Shown: positions 33,842 to 43,318 of the stretch, one piece after another
Layout of the letters: every line of letters starts with the position of its first letter
How positions within the stretch are numbered: position 1 is the stretch's first letter
DNA from: Syntrophaceae bacterium
GTDB taxonomy: Bacteria > Desulfobacterota > BSN033 > UBA1163
Direction of reading: 5' to 3'
DNA length: 64,000 nt
Assembly: GCA_013388635.1 (NCBI GenBank)
Contig: JACAEX010000001.1
Location: 1 to 64,000 of the forward strand
The notes under the pieces: generated by a model
Database searches by the model: none
Told to the model about the DNA's origin: nothing
What the model saw: the letters and a program-made list of their open reading frames with translations, nothing else
Made by a program: the position numbers and the translations under genes

Positions 33842-33972
33842 CAGATCCAATAATCAAATCCCAAACTCCAAATAATTCCGGATAATCAGTTACCAAATAA
33901 CCAAATTAACACTTAGGGCTTTCAGAAATTTGGTCATTGGAGTTTCGGTCATTATTTGATTATTGATGCTTG
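33842..33972. repeat. AATAATCAAAT inverted-repeat element
   Basis: CCAATAATCAAATCCCAAAC at one end and GGTCATTATTTGATTATTGA at the other form inverted ends of about 28 bp around a ~75-base core. It is distinct from the ATTCGAA family. It lies between the FeS and FAD subunit genes. Confidence 0.7.
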
Positions 33973-33996
33973 GAAACTGGTTATTACTATATCTGA

Positions 33997-34968
33997 TTAC
34001 CACGCCCTCGTTGGGAAAACGGTCTCTTCCGGTCGGATCACTCTCTCAATAGATCGCATCGCCATCCGCCTTACCAGAACCCTGATCATCTCTCTTCGAT
34101 ACCAGGCTTCGGCCCGGATGGTGTCCCTGGGCTGGGCCTCGTTGGAAGCGGTCTCTGCCACCTCCTGCAAAAGTTCATCGCTGATCCTCTTTCCTCGCAA
34201 AAGCCCTTCTGCTTTTATGGCCCTCATGGGTGTGGGAGCAGCCACGCCCAGGCCGATCCTCACTTCTTTACAGACAAGCCCCTCCTGTTCCATCGCATGG
34301 AGGACCGTCGAAATCGGGGAGGTGGCGCAGAGTATGTCAGGACAGGAGATTCTGTTTCTATCCAGGGAGAGAAGGACAGATACGCCGAGGATAGGGAGAT
34401 CCAAGGCGAGGCGTCTCTGGTGTTTCCAATAGGCAGATCCCGTGAAGGGCAGGGGTTTCGGGATGATCAGTTCTGTGACCAGCTCTCCCTCCTCTAAAAC
34501 GGTTTCACCCGGACCTTTGAAGAACGATTCGATCGAAACGGTCCTCTCCCCTTTTAGGCCTTTTATTTTGACCTGGGCGCCAAGGACCAGGAGAGGGGTA
34601 GCCGTGTCCGCCGAAGGTGCGGCGTTACAGATATTGCCGGCGATGGTTGCCACATTTCGGATTTGGATAGAACCTAATACATCAACGGCGTCGGCCAAGG
34701 CAGAGAACTCTTTTCGTATTACTTGGGATTTCTCAATCTGCCGGTGAGTGACCATCGGACCGATCCTCAAAGCTCCGTCGTACTGGATTTGATCCAATCC
34801 GGTTATTCCGGAAAGGGAGATGAGGACATCCGGCGAGATCCTCTTCTGTTTGATCATCACCATGACGTCCGTCCCACCAGCAACCAGTTTCGCCCTTTTG
34901 CCGTATTGATTGAGAAGCGACAGGGCCTCATCGATGGTTCTGGGCTTGAGATAATCAAACTTCTTCAT
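33997..34968 (-). CDS. molybdenum hydroxylase, FAD-binding medium subunit
   Basis: A 323-residue CoxM/XdhB-type subunit that binds FAD and delivers electrons to the final acceptor. The FAD-contacting motifs are AKLVAGGTDVM (~32-42) and IRNVATIAGNICNAAPSADTATPLL (~102-126, split by the usual spacing). The C-terminal domain (ATSPISTVLHAMEQEG, LGVAAPTPMRA) is normal. No extra cysteine-rich insert for a [4Fe-4S] cluster, as in 4-hydroxybenzoyl-CoA reductase, is seen. AAGGAG precedes the ATG at 34968. It follows dctM by about 50 bases and starts the FAD-FeS-Mo series. Confidence 0.92.
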   Translation of the reverse strand: MKKFDYLKPRTIDEALSLLNQYGKRAKLVAGGTDVMVMIKQKRISPDVLISLSGITGLDQIQYDGALRIGPMVTHRQIEKSQVIRKEFSALADAVDVLGSIQIRNVATIAGNICNAAPSADTATPLLVLGAQVKIKGLKGERTVSIESFFKGPGETVLEEGELVTELIIPKPLPFTGSAYWKHQRRLALDLPILGVSVLLSLDRNRISCPDILCATSPISTVLHAMEQEGLVCKEVRIGLGVAAPTPMRAIKAEGLLRGKRISDELLQEVAETASNEAQPRDTIRAEAWYRREMIRVLVRRMAMRSIERVIRPEETVFPTRAW

Positions 34969-35019
34969 AGAGCTCTCCTTCCCCCTGCCGGCCATTCCCT
35001 CACAGGGAGAGGCTGGAGA

Positions 35020-36315
35020 TCATCTGACCAGGCTTGGAAGAAAGAGCGCCACCTGGGGAAAGATGATCATCGCTGCCATCGTGATACAATAAGCAGGAAT
35101 AAACCAGAGGACACCCTTGAATACGGTGGCAAGAGGGATATCCTCTGCCATTCCAGAGACGACGTAAGCACATATTCCCACCGGAGGGGTGACAGCTCCC
35201 ATGGTGGTCACCACCGTGAGAATGCAGCCGAACCAGATCGGATCGTAACCCAGTTGCATCGCCATCGGGAAGAAGATAGGAATGGAGATCAGAAGAAAAC
35301 CCAAGGCATCCATCACCATCCCTGCTATGGCATAGATGACCAGGATGCAAACCATAATCATGTAGGGAGGTATCTGAAGGCCGGAGACGAAATCGACGGC
35401 CATAAAAGGGAGTCGGCTGATCGTCAGAAACCGGCCGAAGATGACAGCTCCCCAGACGATGACGATCACCATACAGGTCACCCTTAGGGCGTCGATGATC
35501 GCTGAGACAAACCCCTTCCATGAAAGCCTTCTTCGGATCGCTGAAGCGATGAGAAGGGCGAAGAAGGCGCCGGCAGCCCCTGCTTCGGTGGGTGTATAGG
35601 TTCCCGTATAGAGCCCGCCCATGACGAGGCCAAAGAGGATGACCATCTCCGTCATCCCGGGAGCGGCTTTGATCTTATCGATCAAATCGACCTTGGGTCC
35701 TCCAGGGCCCCATTCGGGATGCCTGACACAGATCACGTAGATGGTCAGAACGAAGAGCAGAGCCATCAAAATTCCGGGTAATGTGGACCCCCAGAAGAGT
35801 TTCCCAATGGACTGTCCGGTCTGGATGCCATAGACGATCAAGACCACGCTCGGCGGGATGACGACCCCAAGGGTTGAGCCACAGGCGATGGAGCCTGAAG
35901 AAAGGGCCTTGTGATAGTTATATTTCTTCATCTCAGGCAGGGCTACCGTGGTCATCGTCGCAGCCGTGGCGTTGTTCGAGCCACAGATCGCAGAAAAACC
36001 TGCACAGGCCATGATCGTGGCCATGGCGATTCCACCCCTTGTCCGGCCGAACCATTTGTAAGCCGCCTCATAGAGATTCTTGTTAACCCCGGAATAGAAA
36101 CAGACCGTGCCCATCAGGATGAAGAGGGGGATGACCGTGAGGCTGTAAGAGGAGAAGTTTGACCACGTCTCAGTCCCGATCATGGAGAGGGCCGAATCCA
36201 GGCCTGTGACGTACCAGAGCCCGAGGAACCCTACTATCGCCATGGAGAAACCGACAGGCATCTGGAGGAAGATCATCACTGCGAGGAGGATAAGGATTCC
36301 GATGATGCCGACCAA
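35020..36315 (-). CDS. dctM: TRAP transporter large permease
   Basis: A DctM/SiaM-type membrane protein of 431 residues with about 12 hydrophobic segments, using the sodium gradient to import an organic acid delivered by the binding protein. Family segments: PVGFSMAIVGFLGLW near the start, ACAGFSAICGSNNATAATM (~115-135), GVVIPPSVVLIVYG, and TPTEAGAAGAFFALL. The start is a TTG two bases after the dctQ stop with GGAG seven bases upstream; a later ATG is possible. It is encoded directly upstream of the hydroxylase genes, so the imported compound may be the hydroxylase substrate. Confidence 0.9.
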   Translation of the reverse strand: MVGIIGILILLAVMIFLQMPVGFSMAIVGFLGLWYVTGLDSALSMIGTETWSNFSSYSLTVIPLFILMGTVCFYSGVNKNLYEAAYKWFGRTRGGIAMATIMACAGFSAICGSNNATAATMTTVALPEMKKYNYHKALSSGSIACGSTLGVVIPPSVVLIVYGIQTGQSIGKLFWGSTLPGILMALLFVLTIYVICVRHPEWGPGGPKVDLIDKIKAAPGMTEMVILFGLVMGGLYTGTYTPTEAGAAGAFFALLIASAIRRRLSWKGFVSAIIDALRVTCMVIVIVWGAVIFGRFLTISRLPFMAVDFVSGLQIPPYMIMVCILVIYAIAGMVMDALGFLLISIPIFFPMAMQLGYDPIWFGCILTVVTTMGAVTPPVGICAYVVSGMAEDIPLATVFKGVLWFIPAYCITMAAMIIFPQVALFLPSLVR

Positions 36316-36316
36316 C

Positions 36317-36808
36317 TTACTTCTCTCCTTTTATGAGGACAAAGGATTTCAAAAAATCGATAAACAGGATCAGAGCAAGGAAAAAGCAGCAGAAGGCTAC
36401 CACATAGACAAAGGGGTGATAGATGATCCTTAAGGTCTCTGACGTTTCGCCCCTCTTCCAGATGGCAGTGGCATAAACCGCACTCCGCCAGGCCACCAGG
36501 ATGAAGAAGATCGTGCATACAAAGGAGTTGACCGCATTGATGATCCGTTGGGTCCGTTTTGAATATCGGGTTGATAGGATGTCGACGAATATATGAGCAC
36601 GAGTGATCTGAGCATATCCGAGGGGTAAGGCGACGACCAGCGCGCCGAAGAATCCGACCAGCTCATAAGACCCCTTGAGAGGGGCTCCAAAAGGCCGCAT
36701 CAGCATATTGGCACAGGCAATGGCTGTCAGGATTAAAAGGGCGACTCCACCGATCCAGCCGAACCATTGACTCAGCTTTTTGCTAATCTCATCGAGCACG
36801 GATATCAT
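36317..36808 (-). CDS. dctQ: TRAP transporter small permease
   Basis: A 163-residue DctQ-type protein with four hydrophobic helices; it scaffolds the large permease. Typical segments are ANMLMRPFGAPLKGSYELVGFFGALVVA (middle part) and AQITRAHIFVDIL. The stop codon is directly before the dctM start. It is separated from the binding-protein gene by a strong hairpin. Confidence 0.88.
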   Translation of the reverse strand: MISVLDEISKKLSQWFGWIGGVALLILTAIACANMLMRPFGAPLKGSYELVGFFGALVVALPLGYAQITRAHIFVDILSTRYSKRTQRIINAVNSFVCTIFFILVAWRSAVYATAIWKRGETSETLRIIYHPFVYVVAFCCFFLALILFIDFLKSFVLIKGEK

Positions 36809-36851
36809 CAGTCAGCTCGTCGATCTGATGGGAACTGGATCACCCAGAAAG

Positions 36852-36877
36852 ACAGGGGAGGCTTTAACCTCCCCTGT
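36852..36877 (-). terminator. intercistronic hairpin between dctP and dctQ
   Basis: A perfect 10-bp stem (ACAGGGGAGG with CCTCCCCTGT) and a six-base loop lie 22 bases after the dctP stop. Partial termination or 3' protection here would make the binding protein more abundant than the permeases, a common arrangement. Confidence 0.65.
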
Positions 36878-36898
36878 TTGTGAGCGATGCCGAAAAAC

Positions 36899-37939
36899 TC
36901 AGTCAGGATATTGCTTGCTATATTTTTCCTTAAGCTTTGTGACCTCATCAAGGATTTTTTTGGCAGGTAACCCCTTGGCCTCAACATCTTTGATATATTT
37001 TTCTCTCATCGGCTTCAGCAAGGCGTACCATCTCGAGATCTCTTTCGGCGAGAGCTGGTAGACCTGGACCGTTGGGTTCTTGTATGTCTGGATAGACCAT
37101 TTGATGGCCTCTTTCACATGGTTGTCCACATACTGTCCTGTCCAGATCGCCTGTTCTTTGCTGAGATCGTCGATCACCTTTTTCACATCCGAAGGGAGAG
37201 ATTCCCATTTCCCTTTATTCATCACCACGGCAAAGGAGACGACGAAAAGGTTGACGTTGCCTGTCACATGGCGGCAGTGTTCCGCATATTTGAAATCTTT
37301 CATCACTTCGAGGGAGGAAACATTACCCTTGATCACTCCCTTTTGAAGCGCTTCGGGGACATCGGATTGTGGCATGGCCACAGGCGCTGCTCCGAGAAGT
37401 TCAAGGATCTTCGCGCCGGTCCCGGAGGCCCTTAACTCATACCCTTTGAGATCTTCCAGAGAGAGAATCGGTTTCATGGACATGATGTTGGCAGGCGGGC
37501 AGGTGAACATCGTAATGATCTTAAATCTTTCAAGTTCCTTGGGTTTATATTTCTCGACAAGATCCCAGAGGGAGGCGCTCGCCACCGTGGCGCTCGGCCA
37601 GGCCAGAGGTAAGTCTACGGCCTCCACCACAGGAAACATTCCCGGGAAATAGGAAGTACAGGTATTGCCAATATCAGCCGTTCCGGCAGCGACTCCATCA
37701 AACATATTCTTCGCATGAAGAAGGGTGCTGCCCGGATAGGTATCGACCTTCACCTTGCCCTGGGTCCTCTTCTCCACCTCCTGTTTCCACCTCTCCATCT
37801 GAACGCAGGGGAATGTCGGAGCAGGAGGAAAATTTGCGTAGCTCAGTTTAATCTGAGCCTGTGCAGCCGGAGGAAGGAAACTCAACAAGAGGATCGCCGC
37901 CAACCCGACAAAAATAACTAATAAAACCTTTCGTCCCAT
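36899..37939 (-). CDS. dctP: TRAP transporter substrate-binding protein
   Basis: The signal peptide (hydrophobic core, PPAAQA cleavage near residue 28) is followed by a DctP fold. Seen are IKLSYANFPPAPTFPC, the TADIGNTCTSYFPGMFP segment, and LRASGTGAKILELLGAAPVAMPQSDVPEAL (contiguous in the protein; the conserved Arg that grips the substrate carboxylate is in LRASG). It should capture a carboxylate in the periplasm and pass it to DctQM. AAGGAGG precedes the ATG and a TTGACA-type promoter lies ~85 bases upstream, so it may also be transcribed separately from the genes before it. Confidence 0.92.
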   Translation of the reverse strand: MGRKVLLVIFVGLAAILLLSFLPPAAQAQIKLSYANFPPAPTFPCVQMERWKQEVEKRTQGKVKVDTYPGSTLLHAKNMFDGVAAGTADIGNTCTSYFPGMFPVVEAVDLPLAWPSATVASASLWDLVEKYKPKELERFKIITMFTCPPANIMSMKPILSLEDLKGYELRASGTGAKILELLGAAPVAMPQSDVPEALQKGVIKGNVSSLEVMKDFKYAEHCRHVTGNVNLFVVSFAVVMNKGKWESLPSDVKKVIDDLSKEQAIWTGQYVDNHVKEAIKWSIQTYKNPTVQVYQLSPKEISRWYALLKPMREKYIKDVEAKGLPAKKILDEVTKLKEKYSKQYPD

Positions 37940-38019
37940 TTTTAACCCTCCTTTCTAACTTGATCGTCCGGTTTGAGGGCCCAAAGAGAGGCTCCTCCCC
38001 GAATCTCTTATTTCAGAAT

Positions 38020-38047
38020 ACTGTATAGAGAGGCAATGGTTTGTCAA
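38020..38047 (-). promoter_or_regulatory. putative sigma-70 promoter upstream of dctP
   Basis: On the minus strand TTGACA (38042-38047) and TACAGT (38020-38025) are spaced by 16 bases. The following leader of ~75 bases ends in an AAGGAGG site before dctP. This internal promoter would give the transport and hydroxylase genes their own expression level. Confidence 0.5.
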
Positions 38048-38074
38048 GCCTTTTCTTCCCATCTCCATCACCCC

Positions 38075-39367
38075 TCAGTCTCCCCGGTTATCAAAGACCC
38101 GTTTACTCTTTCGCTCGGATCTCGGGAGGGTTCCGTAGTTCACGATCTCCACCCTGGCGCTGACCAGGATCTGCTTCTTGATCTCCTCCTCGATCCTACT
38201 GGCCAGGGCCTGATCTCGTGCTGGATCAGCTCCCTCTGACCTTTCGACCCTTACGGTCATATAGTCCCTGCCATCCTCTTTCCGGTCGAGAAGGATCTGG
38301 TATTCACTCCCCACGCCTTCTGTGTTTGAAAGGACGTGGTCGATCTGGCCGGGATAAATATTGACCGCCCTGAAGATAAACATGTCATCCGACCGGCCTA
38401 ATAATCGATCGTGCATGGGCAGGATCGATCCACAGGAGCAGCGCTTGGGTATGAGCTTGGTAAGGTCTCTTGTCCGGTAACGAATGAGAGGGGAGGCCTC
38501 TTTCCGAAGGGTCGTGACCACCATCTCGCCGATCTCGCCGGGCGGGACGGGTTCGAGCGTCTCCGGATCGAGAAGCTCGAGGATATAGTAGTCGGCCCAA
38601 TAATGGATGCCTTCGTGGTAGACACAATCAAGCCCCGTTCCAGGGCCATAAAGTTCTGTAAGACCGGGGATATCGAAGACATGCTCCACACCCAAGAGGT
38701 CCTTCATCTTAGCTCTCATCGAATCGCTGGACCGCTCTGAACCCATGATCACCTTTTTCAGCGCGATCCGGTTTCTCAGACCTCTTTTCTGAACCTCTTC
38801 GCCCATCAAGAGGGCCATGGAGGCTGTGGCGCAAAGAGCGGTCGGCTGGAAGTCCTCTAAGAACTGGCACTGCATATCGAGATTTCCAGGACCCACAGGA
38901 ATGGCCAGGGCGCCGAATCGTTCGCATCCCAATTGAAACCCTACCCCAGCTGTCCAGACTCCATACCCCACGGCAATCTGGACCCGATCCGTTTTCGTCA
39001 GGCCAGCCATCTCATAACACCGGGCAAACATATTGGCCCAATCGTCAATATCCTTCTGGGTATAGCACAGGACTTTTCGCTTTCCTGTCGTTCCTGAAGA
39101 GGCGTGAATGCGGACGATCCTTTCAAAGGGAGCAGATCTCAGAGGGAATGGGTATCCATCCCGAAGATCGTCCGCGGTCGTAAAGGGAAGCTTCGCAATA
39201 TCTTTAAGAGATTTGATGTGTCGGGGATGCACCCCTGCCTCATCCAATCGCCTTCGATAGAATTCCGAGTTCTTGTAGGCATGCTGGACCGTCCACTGCA
39301 GTCCTTCCAATTGAATCCTTTTCAATTCTCTCTCCGTCCTTATCTTGGGCATGAAACTTCTTCCCAT
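38075..39367 (-). CDS. phenylacetate-CoA ligase-like (AMP-forming) acyl-CoA ligase
   Basis: The 430-residue protein belongs to the PaaK family. The P-loop is HASSGTTGKR (~88-97), the adenylate motif is around GLTELYGPG, YRTRDLTKL is the conserved Asp/Arg segment, and the C-terminal domain carries GRSDDMFIFRAVNIYP. It activates a carboxylic acid, often aromatic, to its CoA thioester. Many PaaK-like ligases work on other acids, so phenylacetate itself is not assumed. The ATG is two bases after the hyuB stop with GGAGG upstream, so it is coupled to HyuAB, suggesting that it activates their product. Confidence 0.85.
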   Translation of the reverse strand: MGRSFMPKIRTERELKRIQLEGLQWTVQHAYKNSEFYRRRLDEAGVHPRHIKSLKDIAKLPFTTADDLRDGYPFPLRSAPFERIVRIHASSGTTGKRKVLCYTQKDIDDWANMFARCYEMAGLTKTDRVQIAVGYGVWTAGVGFQLGCERFGALAIPVGPGNLDMQCQFLEDFQPTALCATASMALLMGEEVQKRGLRNRIALKKVIMGSERSSDSMRAKMKDLLGVEHVFDIPGLTELYGPGTGLDCVYHEGIHYWADYYILELLDPETLEPVPPGEIGEMVVTTLRKEASPLIRYRTRDLTKLIPKRCSCGSILPMHDRLLGRSDDMFIFRAVNIYPGQIDHVLSNTEGVGSEYQILLDRKEDGRDYMTVRVERSEGADPARDQALASRIEEEIKKQILVSARVEIVNYGTLPRSERKSKRVFDNRGD

Positions 39368-39369
39368 TC

Positions 39370-41091
39370 CTATCCTCCGATCCTCTCACGAAGTTTTCTC
39401 GTCGCTTCCATGTCGACCTTGGATGTCTTAGGATCGATCACCACTCCGTAGTCTTCTTTAGCCCTCTCGAGGCTGACATATCCTTCGATCACATCTCTCT
39501 CTACCATTTCAGGGTCGCGCTCCAAAGGATTTCCATAACCCCCTCCACCCGCAGCATCGATGGTCACCACATCCCCTGGTTTGAGCTGGGTGAGTCCGTA
39601 AGGATTTCCAGGCTCTTCGTTAACCAGAAACCGGGCCCGGGCTCCGGGCCTACCGCCAAAGAGTCCTTCTGGAGGATGGAGATGCCTTCCTGCCTGTATT
39701 CCTAAGTTAATGGGCGGGATGGGGGCGTACTGATCGTCAGGGATTCTGAAAACCTCTCTCTGGCCAAGACCTCCTTTCATCTTTCCGGGACCTCCTGAAT
39801 CGATCAAAAGCTCCCTCTTCTCTACGATGAGGGGGGTATCGCTTTCAAATATCTCCACAGGCGTATTGGCGCCATTGGCAGGAAAGATGTAGACATAATT
39901 GCCATCGCTCAAGGAACTGGCTCCCATCCCGCCTCCCCGAATGATCACGGAATGCCACGGCCTCCCGTCATTTCTTTTTCCGTAGAAGACATTCATCTGC
40001 GCAGGCGTGCCGCCGCTCGATGCGATCACCCTGTCCGGTACAACCACGGAGAGGGCCCGGTAGATAATTTCGGTTAAAAAGTGGCCGATCACGAGCCGGG
40101 CAGCCACGGCTGCAGGGAACCGGCAGTTTACGACGCTACCCTCCGGAGCCTTCAGTTTGATCGGTCTTGCACAGCCATCATTGTTGGGGATGTCCGGGTC
40201 GAACATGCTTTTGATGGCCATAAAGACATAGGCATAGGTGAAGTTATAGACGACATTGCCACCCCAGTTCACCTGGGGAGAGGATCCGTCGAGGTCCACA
40301 ACGATGTCGCTTCCCTTGACCTCCACCGCAGCCTTGATCACCACATCCTCTTTGCCTTTCATCTGCTCCACGACCCCCTGAGCCCTGTAAATGCCGTCCG
40401 GGATCTTCTCAATCTGTTCTCTCATGCTCTTCTCTGTCCGATCCGTGATCTGGTCTGCCAGATCGTCCAGGCCATCGAGTTCATTCTCGTTGAGCATCTG
40501 ACATATCTTCTCGCCGCACACATGATTGGCTGCGATCTGAGAGCGGATATCTCCAATCACCTCATCAGGGGTCCGTACGTTCCAGCGGATCATGTCGATC
40601 ACAGACTGATTGAGCACTCCAGCGTCGTAAAGCTTGACAAGGGGGATGAAAAGGCCTTCCTCGAAGACGTCGTGGTTGTCTGACGAGACCCGGCCGCCGA
40701 TATCCGAATGGTGAAAGACGCAGGCTGTAAAAGCGGTCAACTGACCCTTGTAGAAGATGGGGCTGATCAGACAGACGTCGTTCAGATGGCCTGCCAGTGC
40801 CCAGGGGTCATTGGTGATGAATATGTCGCCGGGTTTATAAGTTTCCGGCGGAAGCTTGTTGACGAGATTCTTAATTCCCAAGGCCATGGCCCCGGACTGG
40901 CCAGGGGTGGCAAAGGTCCCCTGGGCCAGTTCCCGACCCTTTCGGTCGGTGAACATGCAGGTATAGTCATGCGCATCCCTGAGCAGGCTCGAAAATGCTG
41001 TGCGAGAAACTGCGCTGTCTGCTTCATCCACAATGGAGATCAATCTCCGCCACAGGATCTCCAGGGTAATGGGATCGAAAGTCTTTCGCAT
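39370..41091 (-). CDS. hyuB: hydantoinase B/oxoprolinase family subunit
   Basis: The 573-residue protein shows the HyuB pattern: DPITLEILWRRLISIVDEAD at the start, CMFTDRKGRELAQGTFATPGQ, FITNDPWALAGHLNDVCLI, and the glycine-rich GGPGKMKGGLGQRE. HyuB partners HyuA in ATP-dependent opening of cyclic amides (5-oxoproline, N-methylhydantoin) or in ATP-dependent carboxylation of ketones (acetone and acetophenone carboxylases). A third small zinc-type subunit, as in acetone carboxylase, is absent. It begins 12 bases after the hyuA stop. Confidence 0.88.
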   Translation of the reverse strand: MRKTFDPITLEILWRRLISIVDEADSAVSRTAFSSLLRDAHDYTCMFTDRKGRELAQGTFATPGQSGAMALGIKNLVNKLPPETYKPGDIFITNDPWALAGHLNDVCLISPIFYKGQLTAFTACVFHHSDIGGRVSSDNHDVFEEGLFIPLVKLYDAGVLNQSVIDMIRWNVRTPDEVIGDIRSQIAANHVCGEKICQMLNENELDGLDDLADQITDRTEKSMREQIEKIPDGIYRAQGVVEQMKGKEDVVIKAAVEVKGSDIVVDLDGSSPQVNWGGNVVYNFTYAYVFMAIKSMFDPDIPNNDGCARPIKLKAPEGSVVNCRFPAAVAARLVIGHFLTEIIYRALSVVVPDRVIASSGGTPAQMNVFYGKRNDGRPWHSVIIRGGGMGASSLSDGNYVYIFPANGANTPVEIFESDTPLIVEKRELLIDSGGPGKMKGGLGQREVFRIPDDQYAPIPPINLGIQAGRHLHPPEGLFGGRPGARARFLVNEEPGNPYGLTQLKPGDVVTIDAAGGGGYGNPLERDPEMVERDVIEGYVSLERAKEDYGVVIDPKTSKVDMEATRKLRERIGG

Positions 41092-41103
41092 TACTGATAC
41101 CTC

Positions 41104-43257
41104 TTAAGCCTGTAGAGAACGCAGATCTGCGTTCCCTACGAGATCGATCCATAAGAATCCAAACTCGTCGACCGAAACCGAGGCGTCCTCACCAACAATG
41201 ACCGTTGACTCCCTCTCTTCAATGATCGCGGGGCCCTGAAATTTTGTACCCGGTGAAAGCCTGTATCGGTCGTAAACCGTATAGGGAATGAAATCTCCGG
41301 CCATGGGAGAGTAGGCCTGACGTCTCCCCTTGGTCGCCTGACCTGGGGAACGCTTCTTTTTTTCAAGCCTTGGAAGTTGCAGGAGTCGTACCGGCAGACT
41401 GGCCCTCACCTTGAAATTGATGAACTCCACCTCGGACTCGGGATAGGTTCTTCCATACAACTTCTCGTAGATCTCGTCAAATCGGCGTCGGACCTCATCC
41501 TTTTTGATCTTTGAAAAGTCTCTTTCCGAGATCGGGACGTTCGTCTCAGCTCCCTGGCCGATAAAACGCATATCCAGAGATCTTTCAAATTTAATCTCCT
41601 GGATGGCGTCTGAGCCCTGTTCGGGGTAAGCATCTTCCTCTGTCGTTTCCCTCTTCAGTATTTTTGCTGCTTCCGCTTCAAGCTCCTGGAATATCTCCTC
41701 GATCTCGTCAAAGTCAGCCTTGGCCAGAGCGACCTTGTGACTCCTGAGAAGGTCAAAGGATCGAGGAGCTGTGAAGAAGCCGAGGGCTGAGCCGACTCCG
41801 GCATTGGGCGGGACGAGCAGACGAGGGGCTCCCAATTTCTTGGCCAGACCGTAACCATGGACCGGTCCTGCACCGCCGAATGCAACGATCGTTACAATCT
41901 TTGGATTCCCCCCTTTCTCCGCGATATGCGTCTTGGCTGCTGCGGCCATGGTCTCGTTGATCAGATCATGAATTCCCCATATCGCCTGGAGGAATGAGAC
42001 TCCTAAGGGCTTTGCCACCTTCTCCTCCACACCCCGCCTGGCGGCCTCTTTGTCGAGTTTCATCTCACCGCCCAGAAAGTAGTTGGGATCGAGATAGCCC
42101 AATAAGAGATCAGCATCTGTGACACAGGGATCGGTCCCTCCCCGACCATAACAGATCGGTCCAGGATCCGCTCCAGAGCTTTCTGGTCCGACCTGGAGTG
42201 TACCCAGCCGGCTGACCCTGGCAATGCTGCCACCTCCTGCTCCGATCTCCATCAGATCGACCACAGGGACCTGAATGGTCAGGCCGCTGCCCTTCATAAA
42301 TCTCTGAACACGGCCGACCTCAAAGGTCGGGACGACGCCAGCCACCCCTTTCTGAATGAGGCAGGATTTGGCTGTGGTCCCGCCCATGTCAAAGCAGAAG
42401 ATCTCCGAAATATTGAAGAGCTTCCCGTAGTACTGACCTGCGATCACAGCGGCCGTCGGACCTGACTCGATGATCCTCACCGGAAACTGGGCTGCGGTCT
42501 CGACCGAGGTCACGCCCCCGCTTGAAAGCATGATAAAGAGCTTTCCCCTGAAACCGATCGACCCGAGCCGACCGGCAAGCCTGGAGAGATATCTTCCTGT
42601 CAGAGGCTTGACGTAAGCATTGGTCACGGTGGTGCTGGTTCTTTCGTACTCCTTAATCTGAGGCAGGACCTGATAGGAAATGGAGACCGATATTCCAGGT
42701 GCCTCCTCTTCAATGATCTCCTTGAGCATCCACTCATGGGTCGGATTTTCAAACGAATTGATCAGACAGACCGCAATCGATTCGACGCCGAGATCGAGAA
42801 GCGTGCGGACCGCTCGCCTTGCCTCCTCACGGCTTAAGGGCTTCAGGACGCTTCCGTCACTGCGGATCCTCTCGTCCACCTCAAGACGAAGTCTTCTCGG
42901 AATGAGAGGTTTGGGGAATTCGGCGAACACGTCGTAGGGCGCGTACCGGATCCCCCTTCCGATCTCTAAGACGTCCCTGAAACCCTTTGTGGTGATCAGA
43001 CCTGTCTTCGCCCCCTTTCTCTCTATGATCGAATTGATCACCAGAGTCGTCCCGTGGATCACCTCGTCCAGTTTCTCCACAAACCCAGGGGTATGGATCT
43101 CCATCTCCCGAATCCCTTGCTCCACTGCATCAGAGGGGTCCTGGGGGGTGGTCAGGCACTTATAGATCTTCACCTCCCCGGTTTGATCGTTGAGCAGGAC
43201 GAAGTCGGTGAAGGTGCCCCCGATGTCACAACCCAGCCGGTAGAACTTGTCAGGCAT
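41104..43257 (-). CDS. hyuA: hydantoinase A/oxoprolinase family subunit
   Basis: An ASKHA-fold ATPase subunit of 717 residues. The phosphate-1 motif is CDIGGTFTDFVLL at residues 9-21, then HGTTLVINSIIERKGAKTGL, the phosphate-2 region FCFDMGGTTAKSCLI, and AFGGAGPVHGYGLAKKLG. ATP is used to phosphorylate the amide or substrate enol. GGAAGGA precedes the ATG at 43257. Its final codons (GNADLRSLQA) are encoded by a dispersed palindrome, so the C-terminal tail was probably rewritten by repeat insertion. It precedes hyuB in the same transcript. Confidence 0.88.
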   Translation of the reverse strand: MPDKFYRLGCDIGGTFTDFVLLNDQTGEVKIYKCLTTPQDPSDAVEQGIREMEIHTPGFVEKLDEVIHGTTLVINSIIERKGAKTGLITTKGFRDVLEIGRGIRYAPYDVFAEFPKPLIPRRLRLEVDERIRSDGSVLKPLSREEARRAVRTLLDLGVESIAVCLINSFENPTHEWMLKEIIEEEAPGISVSISYQVLPQIKEYERTSTTVTNAYVKPLTGRYLSRLAGRLGSIGFRGKLFIMLSSGGVTSVETAAQFPVRIIESGPTAAVIAGQYYGKLFNISEIFCFDMGGTTAKSCLIQKGVAGVVPTFEVGRVQRFMKGSGLTIQVPVVDLMEIGAGGGSIARVSRLGTLQVGPESSGADPGPICYGRGGTDPCVTDADLLLGYLDPNYFLGGEMKLDKEAARRGVEEKVAKPLGVSFLQAIWGIHDLINETMAAAAKTHIAEKGGNPKIVTIVAFGGAGPVHGYGLAKKLGAPRLLVPPNAGVGSALGFFTAPRSFDLLRSHKVALAKADFDEIEEIFQELEAEAAKILKRETTEEDAYPEQGSDAIQEIKFERSLDMRFIGQGAETNVPISERDFSKIKKDEVRRRFDEIYEKLYGRTYPESEVEFINFKVRASLPVRLLQLPRLEKKKRSPGQATKGRRQAYSPMAGDFIPYTVYDRYRLSPGTKFQGPAIIEERESTVIVGEDASVSVDEFGFLWIDLVGNADLRSLQA
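41112..41139. repeat. GTAG-GAAC palindrome, copy 2, inside the hyuA 3' end
   Basis: GTAGAGAACGCAGATCTGCG followed by TTCCCTAC forms a 28-base palindrome with the same outer ends as 19752-19780. It encodes the last residues of HyuA before the TAA at 41104-41106. Confidence 0.6.
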
Positions 43258-43318
43258 CGATCCTTCCATACGCAGCTAACATCGAACTCAGAACTCGCTT
43301 GGAAAATAAAGTTTCTGG

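Noticed and set aside
39370-43257. Acetone carboxylase (AcxABC) assignment for HyuA/HyuB
   Set aside because: The small third subunit that carries the metal-binding site is absent and the downstream gene is a CoA ligase, so only the broader hydantoinase/oxoprolinase family call is made.
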